Assembly: GCA_964385705.1 (NCBI GenBank)
Contig: CAYLQG010000001.1
Span: 1 to 64,000 of the forward strand
From: DATKGN01 sp964385705
GTDB taxonomy: Bacteria; Patescibacteriota; Microgenomatia; UBA10105; UBA927
Direction: 5' to 3'
Length of the DNA stretch: 64,000 bases
Of this stretch, positions 43,224-50,923 are shown piece after piece (within the stretch, counting starts at the first letter, position 1; every line of letters begins with the position of its first letter). Made by a program: the position numbers and the translations under genes. The notes beneath the pieces are model-generated. The model was not told the origin of the DNA. It ran no database searches and worked only from the letters and a program-made list of their open reading frames with translations.

Positions 43224-43592
43224 ACTATACATCTCTATACACGTATATATGTCACTATATAGTGAGCCAATTAGCTTGTTTATATGCCGTATATTCAATA
43301 GTTGGTTATTAACACCTTATAGTAATCTTCTTATATTCTCTTCTCTATAATTATTCTACTCTGTCAGTAGATCATAAATGAAATATATAGTCAACACAAA
43401 AAATATAGTAAATTTAGAAGCGTATATACGGGCTTATATCTGCTTTGGTCTCGTTATTCACGGCGATAACAATAAAACCGACAATAGGGTCGGCGAAAAT
43501 AATCGTTTTATTAAAGGAGATGGGGTCACCCGCATCCTGTCTCCTAATCGAAATGAGGAATAAACAGTTTTCATTACCCTTCTGGTAACCTC
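43224..43592. other. Intergenic region with palindrome and terminator, no convincing gene
   Basis: This 369-base AT-rich stretch contains the palindrome CACTATATAGTG at 43253-43264 on the PhoU-gene side and the terminator at 43474-43493. A 61-codon plus-strand frame (43378-43563) exists but has no recognisable protein features. Confidence 0.5.
43474..43493 (-). terminator. Intrinsic terminator after the CvpA-CAP gene
   Basis: On the minus strand CCGAC (43493-43489), a 6-base loop, GTCGG (43482-43478) and TTTT (43477-43474). It lies about 100 bases after the stop at 43593 and would end the alkA-like / 118-residue / CvpA-CAP unit. Confidence 0.6.
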
Positions 43593-44561
43593 TCAGTTGG
43601 TAAAATCCTGCGTGACCATGATGCCCCACGAGGCAGTAGAAATGATGCCGATCCCTACTTTATGAAACGCCGGATCAAGAATATTTTTCTTGTGTTCGGG
43701 GCTGTTCATGAGACCCGTATGTGCAGTCATAAGATCCGGTGCATAAGCCAAATTTTCCCCCGCCGATGTGAATACAACTCCGCCTTCATGCATACGATCC
43801 GCAGGCGTTTGCCCTTCGGGCGAGTTATGAGCGAAATACCGGCGTTCGAACATATCACGGCTGTGCGCACGCGCAACAGCTATGAGCGCATCAGACATCG
43901 TGAGCGGACCCACGCCTGCCTTTGATCTTTCGCCGTTGACTAATATGAGCATTTTCTGCTCGTCGGCGATGTCAACCTCAAGATCTGACGATTTGGGGGC
44001 AATATTCAGATTCAGCGTCTCGTCGGACTTGGGATCAATTGTCATGAATTTAACGGCCTGTTCCTGCACCTGGTTCAGCGTGGATTCAATCGGACCACCA
44101 TATTTTTCTGTTGTTGCCACTAAAAATCCTCCGATCGTCGATGCCCGGATATCGTTTTTTATCGTTCCCCGAAGAGGAAGAGCAGTTATGACAAGAAGAA
44201 AAAATATTACAAGAAGAAATCCATTCACTACGGACAATATGGCGCCTAACCAATTATTTGCTTTTGATTTCATAATCTTATCGGGAATACGGCTAATAAG
44301 CGCAAATAATATTTGTGATATAAACATCTCAGCGATAAGCGCTACAGTGATATACCCAAGGACATTGCTCCACGCCGGTACGATGCCGAATTTTTCCGTC
44401 AAAAATGCCGACACCGGCTGATGTGTCATGACTGCAAGCCACAACGCGATAGCAAATGAGATAAAACTCGCGCCGAGCGGTATCATTCCGGCACTCCACC
44501 CTTCATATGCGTGATACAGAAGAATAATGATAATGACCCAATCTATCCAGTTCAGTTGCAT
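43593..44561 (-). CDS. CvpA-like membrane domain fused to a CAP (SCP) domain
   Basis: 322 residues from the ATG at 44561; a GTG two codons earlier is possible. Residues 5-130 have four membrane helices in a CvpA arrangement (DWVIIIILLYHAYEGWSAG; ANNWLGAILSVVNGFLLVI). A linker leads to a CAP domain (about 205-322) with LVNGERSKAGVGPLTMSDALIAVARAHSRDM, RYFAHNSPEGQTPADRM, GENLAYA and MNSPEHKKNILDPAFHKVGIGI. The CAP domain is probably extracytoplasmic. The C-terminus ends VTQDFTN. Confidence 0.85.
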   Translation of the reverse strand: MQLNWIDWVIIIILLYHAYEGWSAGMIPLGASFISFAIALWLAVMTHQPVSAFLTEKFGIVPAWSNVLGYITVALIAEMFISQILFALISRIPDKIMKSKANNWLGAILSVVNGFLLVIFFLLVITALPLRGTIKNDIRASTIGGFLVATTEKYGGPIESTLNQVQEQAVKFMTIDPKSDETLNLNIAPKSSDLEVDIADEQKMLILVNGERSKAGVGPLTMSDALIAVARAHSRDMFERRYFAHNSPEGQTPADRMHEGGVVFTSAGENLAYAPDLMTAHTGLMNSPEHKKNILDPAFHKVGIGIISTASWGIMVTQDFTN

Positions 44562-44575
44562 ATACACTTCATCTT

Positions 44576-44932
44576 TTATTGTAACTGATATTTATAGTAG
44601 GCGCTGCATTCCTGATTGTGTTCTGCTTTAAGCGCGCGGAAATCGCGACTTAAAGGTCGTATCATTCCAACCACGCCCGCTATAATCGTATTTGAATACG
44701 CCGCAATTTTACTTGAACTTGTCGCTGCGGTAATACAATCACCCAGATCGAGTAAGACACCCGTTTTTTGATCGCAAATATCTTCAGTTTCTAATCCCCC
44801 TGAAGCATTAAAATTTATGGTATTTATTGCGCTATCGGCAGTATCATAACAGGCTTTCTCCTTGCGTATCATAGGAAATAAGAGGATGAATCCAGCGATA
44901 AGTATTAGTATGAAAACAATGAAAACTTTCAT
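44576..44932 (-). CDS. Small anchored or secreted protein, unknown
   Basis: 118 residues. One N-terminal hydrophobic helix (3-20) followed by a basic segment, then a region with cysteines (CYDTADSAINTI, DICDQKTG, GDCITAATSS, QECSAYYKYQLQ). Not recognised. It is 4 bases after the AlkA-like gene and 14 bases before the CvpA-CAP gene, so almost certainly co-transcribed. Confidence 0.65.
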   Translation of the reverse strand: MKVFIVFILILIAGFILLFPMIRKEKACYDTADSAINTINFNASGGLETEDICDQKTGVLLDLGDCITAATSSSKIAAYSNTIIAGVVGMIRPLSRDFRALKAEHNQECSAYYKYQLQ

Positions 44933-44936
44933 AAAT

Positions 44937-45557
44937 TTATTGTACTATGTTCGACAAATCAAGGCTCCGCCAAAGAATTCTTGCTGCATAAGTGCGATAT
45001 GGGGACCATTTCTTTGAAAGTTGTTCCATTCGCTTGACGGAGGGTTCTTTTTTTATTTGATATAGTTTCTGGATCGCCCGCTTGAGTCCGACGTCACCGA
45101 ACGAAAAGACATCAGGGCGTCCCAGCGAAAACATAAGAAACATTTCCGCGGTCCAGGGACCAATCCCCTTCAACTTGGTTAATTCGACAACTACCTCTCT
45201 ATCGGATAATGACTCAAGCAAGTCGAGGTGAATTTCATTGGCGACTACACTTTTCGCGAGTGATTGTAAAAAATGCACTTTATTCCATGATGTACCAACC
45301 GCACGAATCTTATCTTCGGGAAGCTGAAGAAGAACTTCCGGTGATAAGATTTTATTAGGAAATAGTAATACAAAGCGTCCAAAAATTGTCGCAGCCGCCT
45401 TATCTGATAATTGCTGGTTGATAATCGCTTCGCACAGATCGGCAAAATAATCAGGGCTTTTGCGCGGACCTAAATCCTTCTCATCTTTCAAACGGTGTAG
45501 CGCGTCCGAAAGAACCGGGTCAACCATCGCAAAATGATCACGTATTTTTTTATGCAT
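44937..45557 (-). CDS. AlkA-like DNA-3-methyladenine glycosylase (HhH-GPD)
   Basis: 206 residues. The helix-hairpin-helix LKGIGPWTAEMFLMFSLGRPD (about 129-149) and the catalytic D155 in FSFGDVGLKRAIQKLY are present, with IINQQLSDKAAATIFGRF as the N-terminal helix pair. It removes alkylated bases in base excision repair. It lacks the iron-sulfur cysteines of the Nth/MutY branch. First gene of a three-gene unit. Confidence 0.88.
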   Translation of the reverse strand: MHKKIRDHFAMVDPVLSDALHRLKDEKDLGPRKSPDYFADLCEAIINQQLSDKAAATIFGRFVLLFPNKILSPEVLLQLPEDKIRAVGTSWNKVHFLQSLAKSVVANEIHLDLLESLSDREVVVELTKLKGIGPWTAEMFLMFSLGRPDVFSFGDVGLKRAIQKLYQIKKEPSVKRMEQLSKKWSPYRTYAARILWRSLDLSNIVQ

Positions 45558-45565
45558 ATCCTACT

Positions 45566-45658
45566 TGTCATTGCGAGCGATCCGCGGCCTGGCGGAGAGC
45601 GTGGCAATCCCACGATGAAGTAAAATCGCCGCGCCGTCTCCTTCGGCAGGCTCAGGAT
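45566..45658. repeat. REP-like palindromic elements before the flavodoxin gene
   Basis: Starting at 45566 is a TGTCATTGCGAG...GTGGCAATCCC element with CCGC...GCGG inside. A second hairpin word at 45638-45658 shares its arms (ATCCTGAGC ... CGAAGGA, read on the minus strand) with the repeats at 12214-12235 and 61085-61106. No coding potential. Confidence 0.6.
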
Positions 45659-45685
45659 GTCGCCCTCGATAACCTCGGGCTCCGC

Positions 45686-45715
45686 TTGCTATTGTAATTT
45701 ATCTCAGTGTACAAT
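45686..45715 (+). promoter_or_regulatory. Predicted flavodoxin promoter
   Basis: TTGCTA (45686-45691), 18 bases, TACAAT (45710-45715). The start is near 45722. The 28-base leader carries a strong AAGGAGGA ribosome-binding site at 45738-45745. Confidence 0.5.
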
Positions 45716-45749
45716 TTCCATATAGTGATAATAGCTTAAGGAGGATTAT

Positions 45750-46211
45750 ATGAATGTACTACTCGTTTTTGCAACCAATTCCGGAACAACCATGACGACG
45801 GCTCAGACCATCAACGATAAGCTCGTAGCCGCAGGTCATCAGGTGACGATGAAAGAAGCCCGAGATGCAACCCCCGAGGAATTCGGCGCCCCGCAGGCGG
45901 TTGTGATCGGTTCACCGAGCTGGGATTTTGAAGGACATGAGGGTATGCCGCATGAGGATTGGCTCCCGCTGATGGAAAAGCTCAAGACGATGTCATTTGA
46001 AAATAAACCATTCGCCATTTTTGGCCTAGGCGACTCATCGTATAAACATTTTTGCGGTGCAGTCGACCATCTTGAGGAATTAGTTAAGACGATGAAGGGG
46101 AAACTCGTTGTCCCGTCACTTCGGATTGATAAATTCTACAGCGATCAGACGGGAAATATGGATAAGATCAACGCCTGGGCGGATCAACTGGTTGCAGCAC
46201 TAAAGGGATAA
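45750..46211 (+). CDS. Flavodoxin
   Basis: 153 residues. The phosphate loop ATNSGTTMTTA, the 60s loop region IGSPSWDFEGHEGMPHEDW and the 90s loop GLGDSSYKHFCGAVDHLEE are classical short-chain flavodoxin features (FMN-binding electron carrier). It has a near-perfect Shine-Dalgarno site. It faces rpsG convergently with a terminator hairpin between them. Confidence 0.92.
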   Translation: MNVLLVFATNSGTTMTTAQTINDKLVAAGHQVTMKEARDATPEEFGAPQAVVIGSPSWDFEGHEGMPHEDWLPLMEKLKTMSFENKPFAIFGLGDSSYKHFCGAVDHLEELVKTMKGKLVVPSLRIDKFYSDQTGNMDKINAWADQLVAALKG

Positions 46212-46217
46212 AGTTGG

Positions 46218-46246
46218 AAAAGTCATTCTGGACAAGCCAGAATGAC
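46218..46246 (-). terminator. Intrinsic terminator after rpsG
   Basis: GTCATTCTGG (46222-46231), ACAAG loop, CCAGAATGAC (46237-46246) form a perfect 10-bp stem. On the minus strand it is followed by TTTT (46221-46218), ending the rpoB-rpoC-rpsL-rpsG transcript. The stem resembles the GTCATTCT-type intergenic repeats. Confidence 0.7.
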
Positions 46247-46270
46247 GACATTATTGAAGGATCGAACGAC

Positions 46271-46747
46271 TTACCACTTGAAGTGCGCAAATGCGCGGTT
46301 GGCCTCGGCCATGCGGTGTACGGTATCACGTCGTTTGATTGCTTCTCCCTGGCCCTTGGCGGCTTCCAAAAGTTCTACAGCAAGCTTTTCGGCAAATGTT
46401 TTATATTCGTGATTTGACCGCTTGCCGGCAAACTGGATAATCCATCGGATGGCAAGGGCTACCCTTCGGTCACCACGCACTTCAGTCGGGACTTGATAAG
46501 AAGCTCCCCCAACTCTGCGTGCGCGGACTTCCATCTTGGGCCCCACACCGTTTATTGCGCCCTCAAAAACTTTAATCGGATCTTCGCCTTTTTCTTTGAT
46601 AATATCGAGCGCTTTGTAAACGACAAGTTCCGCCGTCCGTTTTTTGCCGCTAATCATCACCCGGTTAATAAAACGGGTTAAGAGGCGATTTCCGTAAACC
46701 GGATCTGCTGGTAACATTGGTCTCGTTGTTCTTCTGGATCTGCTCAT
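46271..46747 (-). CDS. rpsG: 30S ribosomal protein S7 (uS7)
   Basis: 158 residues. PVYGNRLLTRFINRVMISGKK, FEGAINGVGPKMEVRARRVGGASYQVPTEV and the C-terminal HRMAEANRAFAHFKW are diagnostic. It nucleates assembly of the 30S head. It starts 6 bases after rpsL. Here it is the last gene of its operon: fusA, its normal follower, is 26 kb away. Confidence 0.98.
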   Translation of the reverse strand: MSRSRRTTRPMLPADPVYGNRLLTRFINRVMISGKKRTAELVVYKALDIIKEKGEDPIKVFEGAINGVGPKMEVRARRVGGASYQVPTEVRGDRRVALAIRWIIQFAGKRSNHEYKTFAEKLAVELLEAAKGQGEAIKRRDTVHRMAEANRAFAHFKW

Positions 46748-46753
46748 AGGTTA

Positions 46754-47191
46754 TTAATTGGCTGCCGCGGTTGCGGGTCCTGTTGCGTTTTTCTTGGCTC
46801 CATAGCGACTTCTCCCCTGTCTGCGAGTTGCGACTCCAGTCATATCAAATTTTCCTCGGACTATATGATATTTCACACCGGGTAAATCCGGTACTCGACC
46901 TCCGCGAACCAGAACGATAGCATGCTCCGTAAGCTCATGTCCGATACCGGGAATATAGGCGGTGACTTCCTGTTTATTGGAAAGCCTGACCCTCGCTACT
47001 TTCCGAAGCGCTGAGTTCGGTTTTTTCGGTGTCATAGTCTTGACAAGCGTCACAACTCCCCGCTTGAACGGCGAGGGAAGCTGCTTGGTTATGCGGTCTT
47101 TTGCATTAAAAAACTTCCGCAGTGCGGTTGCTTTTATCTTTTTTGATTTACTGTGTCGGCCCTTCCGGACCAATTGATTTACTGTTGGCAT
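46754..47191 (-). CDS. rpsL: 30S ribosomal protein S12 (uS12)
   Basis: 145 residues. GVVTLVKTMTPKKPNSALRKVARVRL contains the lysine/arginine region of streptomycin-resistance sites (KPNSALRK). AYIPGIGHELTEHAIVLVRGGRVPDLPGVKYHIVRG contains the second site, apparently wild type. It has a short Ala/Asn tail. Five bases separate it from rpoC. Confidence 0.98.
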   Translation of the reverse strand: MPTVNQLVRKGRHSKSKKIKATALRKFFNAKDRITKQLPSPFKRGVVTLVKTMTPKKPNSALRKVARVRLSNKQEVTAYIPGIGHELTEHAIVLVRGGRVPDLPGVKYHIVRGKFDMTGVATRRQGRSRYGAKKNATGPATAAAN

Positions 47192-47196
47192 ACGTA

Positions 47197-50100
47197 TTAC
47201 GTTTGAATTCTCGCCCGTTCTGCGGACACCGGGATGAGTCTGCCGATTATAACGTTTTCCTTGAGACCCAGCAACTTATCTTCTTTTCCTGAAAGCGCAG
47301 CATCGGTCAAAACGTTGGTTGTCTCCTGGAAAGATGCGGCTGAAAGCCAGGATTCGGTGAAGAGCGACGCACGGGTAATACCGAGCATGACGATCTGTGC
47401 TGTTGCCGGTTCTCCGCCTTCTGAAAGCACCCGTGAGTTCTCATCCTGGAAACGCATCCGGTCGACTAATTCTCCCGGAAGTAAAGTCGTGTCTCCGGAC
47501 GAATCAATACGCACTTTATCACTCATCTTACGGACGATAACTTCAAAATGCTTATCCGTAATCTGAATACCCTGTGACTCATACACGCGCTGTACTTCGG
47601 TAATAAGATATTTCTGTGCGCCACGAAGTCCACGGACCTGCAGTACTTCCTTAAGATCGAGATATCCCGTTGATAACTGATCACCGGCTGCGACCATATC
47701 GCCGTCAGCAACTTTAAGCTCACTGGTCAGCGGAATCACATATTCACGCTCTTCCGGCGGTTTCATCGCGGTATTGCGGATGCGCACATTGTAGCCTGAT
47801 TCTGTTTCCGTCACTTCCGCTTTCCCGGCAATCTCAGCTAGAGGCGAAAGCGTTCTCGGGGTCCGTGATTCAAAAAGTTCCTCAACACGCGGCAAGCCCT
47901 GGGTCACATCAAGTCCGACGATACCGCCTGCATGACGGACCCGCATGGTAAGCTGTGTACCGGGCTCTCCGATTGACTGGGCGGCAATAACACCGACCGG
48001 AGTTCCGAGTTCAACATGTGCATTGGTTGAAAAGTCACGGCCGTAACACTTGGCACACATACCAACCGGCGCCTGACAGGATATCGCCGAACGGACGAGA
48101 ACCGACTCGACAGCGTGTTCATCGAGTAATTTGACGTTTTCATCGGTCACTTCTTCACCTGCGGCGATCAAGACTTTTTTGCTATTCGGCGCCACGACAT
48201 CTGCCGCAACGAACCTGCCAATGACACGGCTTCCGAACGATGCCTGACGGTCTTCTTTACGGAAAACTTCCCAGCCTTCGCTCGTTCCGCAGTCGTCGAT
48301 TCTTATGATCATATCGTGGGACACGTCAACAAGTCGTCGGGTAAGGTATCCTGCATCAGCGGTCTTAAGCGCTGAATCGGTAAGACCTTTACGGGAACCA
48401 CGCGTACTGGTCACGTATTCGAAAATTGAGAGACCTTCACGGTAATTACTTTTTGTCGGAAGTTCGACGATCTTACCCAACGGATCAACAACCAATCCTT
48501 TGATAGCGGATAATTGCTTGAGTTGATCTTTTGATGCACGCGCACCGCCTGAATCGATAATCATCTTGACAGGATTACTCTCTGCCATCCGCTGCCAGGT
48601 GACGTCTGCAATCTTTTCCGTTACTTCGATCCAGATTTCATTAGACAGCCGTTTCTTTTCCTCAAGCGTGATAAGACCCTGCTGATAATTTTGGTCGACT
48701 TCCTTGACTTTGACTTCCGCCTCTTTGACCATTATGTGTTTCTCAGGAACCATCTCACAGTCAAATACGGAGACGGAAAGTCCACCACAAATCGTCGCAC
48801 CCATGAATCCGATGTTTTTAATCGCATCGATAATGGTGACGACTTCCTCTTTGGAATAGACGGAAAGCGCCTTCGTGATAATTGACTTAATGGATGCTGC
48901 TTTGACCGGTGTATTAATGAACCGGAGTTCGCTCGGCAACTTTTCGTTAAACATGACGCGTCCAACGGACGTCACAAGCCATGTATCGCCTACACGCAAA
49001 CGAACCGGCTCACGCAGGGCCACCCGTTGCGACTGATAGGCAAAAATAAGATCCTGCTCATCACCATATGACGGCAGATCTTTGTCCTCTCTCTTTTCAA
49101 GCGTCGAATCAAGTGTGGTCAGATAGTAACAACCCAATACCATTTCCTTGTTTGGAACGGTGATCGGAGATCCATCGGCGGGTTTAAGCAAGTTATGCGT
49201 CGGAAGCATCAAATGGATGGCTTCATGCTGACTTTCACCGGATAAAGGGATGTGAACGGCCATTTGGTCTCCGTCAAAGTCGGCGTTATAACCGGCACAG
49301 ACACACGGGTGGATCCGGATCGCTGATCCCTCAATAAGGATCGGGAAAAACGCCTGGATACCGAGTTTATGAAGGGTCGGCGCACGGTTAAGGAGTACCG
49401 GATGGTTCTTGGTAATTTCCTCAAGAATATCAAAGACTTCCGGAGTTCTTCGCTCTAGAACGTTCTTTGCATTTTTGACGTTCGGCGCAATTCCACGAAC
49501 AATAAGTTCACGGAGTACAAACGGCTTAAACATCTCAAGAGCCATTTCTTTCGGAATGCCGCACTGAGTGAGGTTGAGTTCAGGCCCCACAACGATAACT
49601 GACCGGCCGGAATAATCAACGCGTTTTCCAAGCAAGTTCTGGCGGAACCGACCCTGCTTACCACGCAACATGTCAGAAAGTGATCGAAGAGGAGCAATAA
49701 CAGCCCGTGAACTCGGACGCTGCGTCACATCAATTAAGCTGTCGACAGCTTCCTGAAGCATGCGTTTTTCGTTTCTGAGAATAATCTCAGGCGCACCCAA
49801 ATCCATAAGGTGTTTGAGACGATTGTTGCGGTTAATGACGCGGCGATAGAGATCGTTAAGATCGCTGGTTGCAAATCTTCCACCGGTTAACTGAACCATA
49901 GGACGGAGATCAGGCGGTATAACGGGAAGATTCGATAAAATGACCCACGAAGGATTCACGGACGCTTTCCGCATGCCATCAACGACGCGAAGGCGTTTCG
50001 TTGCTTTAATATGCCTCTGTCCGCTCGTATTTTGTATTTCTTCACGAAGATCGGCAGCGAGCTTATCCAGGTTTATATGTTTGATAACCTGCGAGACGGC

Positions 50101-50919
50101 CTCAGCACCCATACCGACCTCAAAACACTCAACTGCTTCGTATTCCAGAAGCCGTAGATATTCGTCCTCTGTCAGCGTCTGAAGCGGTTTAATCGCTTTG
50201 ACGATAGAGATAAGAGAATCAACAATTTCCTTTATCTTTTCTTTTTCCTTCTCTGCCTGCTCATCAAGACCGGCAAGCTCCTGTCGCTCTTTTAGGGTAA
50301 GTTCGGAAACTGCGAGATCCTTTGCCTCTGCTCCGTTCACACGCTCCTTCACTGTCTCTTTTTCCGTCACAAATTGTTCATGTTTCGCATTTTTCTCTTC
50401 CTTAAGGCGGACTTCCGTCTCCGAAGATCGTGTTTTGCCGGAATCTGCAAGCCGCTCCAACACCTTTTTCTTTTTTTCTTCATCGACTGACGTCACGAGG
50501 TATTGAGCGAAGTAAATAACTTCCTCAAGCGCCCTGGGGCTAATATCCAGAAGTAATGAAAGCTTTGACGGTGCACCTTTGAAAAACCAGACGTGGGCAA
50601 CGGGAGCCACGAGTGCGATATGGCCCATCCGTTCACGGCGGACTTTGCTTTGTGTGACTTCAACACCGCATTTATCGCAGACAATTCCCCGATATCTGAT
50701 CCTCTTATATTTACCACAGTAACATTCCCAATCTTTCGTAGGACCGAATATCCGCTCATCAAACAAGCCGTCTTTTTCCGGTTTAAGTGTACGATAATTG
50801 ATCGTTTCAGGCTTCGTCACTTCGCCATGTGACCACCCCTTGATATCGTCGGGCGACGCGAGCATGACTTTGAGCCCGGTAAAATCAACGATATTGGCAA
50901 ATGTAGATTTTTTATCCAT
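47197..50919 (-). CDS. rpoC: RNA polymerase subunit beta'
   Basis: 1240 residues. The N-terminal zinc site is C66, C68, C81, C84 (CYCGKYKRIRYRGIVCDKC). Residues about 147-240 form a charged coiled-coil insertion. The catalytic metal loop is NADFDGDQMAVHIPLS and the second zinc region has QAPVGMCAKCYGRD. The trigger-loop/bridge area GEPGTQLTMRVRHAGG is intact. The stop is 5 bases from rpsL, and the ATG is 4 bases after rpoB. Confidence 0.98.
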   Translation of the reverse strand: MDKKSTFANIVDFTGLKVMLASPDDIKGWSHGEVTKPETINYRTLKPEKDGLFDERIFGPTKDWECYCGKYKRIRYRGIVCDKCGVEVTQSKVRRERMGHIALVAPVAHVWFFKGAPSKLSLLLDISPRALEEVIYFAQYLVTSVDEEKKKKVLERLADSGKTRSSETEVRLKEEKNAKHEQFVTEKETVKERVNGAEAKDLAVSELTLKERQELAGLDEQAEKEKEKIKEIVDSLISIVKAIKPLQTLTEDEYLRLLEYEAVECFEVGMGAEAVSQVIKHINLDKLAADLREEIQNTSGQRHIKATKRLRVVDGMRKASVNPSWVILSNLPVIPPDLRPMVQLTGGRFATSDLNDLYRRVINRNNRLKHLMDLGAPEIILRNEKRMLQEAVDSLIDVTQRPSSRAVIAPLRSLSDMLRGKQGRFRQNLLGKRVDYSGRSVIVVGPELNLTQCGIPKEMALEMFKPFVLRELIVRGIAPNVKNAKNVLERRTPEVFDILEEITKNHPVLLNRAPTLHKLGIQAFFPILIEGSAIRIHPCVCAGYNADFDGDQMAVHIPLSGESQHEAIHLMLPTHNLLKPADGSPITVPNKEMVLGCYYLTTLDSTLEKREDKDLPSYGDEQDLIFAYQSQRVALREPVRLRVGDTWLVTSVGRVMFNEKLPSELRFINTPVKAASIKSIITKALSVYSKEEVVTIIDAIKNIGFMGATICGGLSVSVFDCEMVPEKHIMVKEAEVKVKEVDQNYQQGLITLEEKKRLSNEIWIEVTEKIADVTWQRMAESNPVKMIIDSGGARASKDQLKQLSAIKGLVVDPLGKIVELPTKSNYREGLSIFEYVTSTRGSRKGLTDSALKTADAGYLTRRLVDVSHDMIIRIDDCGTSEGWEVFRKEDRQASFGSRVIGRFVAADVVAPNSKKVLIAAGEEVTDENVKLLDEHAVESVLVRSAISCQAPVGMCAKCYGRDFSTNAHVELGTPVGVIAAQSIGEPGTQLTMRVRHAGGIVGLDVTQGLPRVEELFESRTPRTLSPLAEIAGKAEVTETESGYNVRIRNTAMKPPEEREYVIPLTSELKVADGDMVAAGDQLSTGYLDLKEVLQVRGLRGAQKYLITEVQRVYESQGIQITDKHFEVIVRKMSDKVRIDSSGDTTLLPGELVDRMRFQDENSRVLSEGGEPATAQIVMLGITRASLFTESWLSAASFQETTNVLTDAALSGKEDKLLGLKENVIIGRLIPVSAERARIQT

Positions 50920-50923
50920 AAAA

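Noticed and set aside
43378..43563. 61-codon plus-strand frame between the AbrB-PhoU and CvpA-CAP genes
   Set aside because: No recognisable features or clear ribosome-binding site, low-complexity AT-rich composition, and it runs through the minus-strand terminator hairpin.
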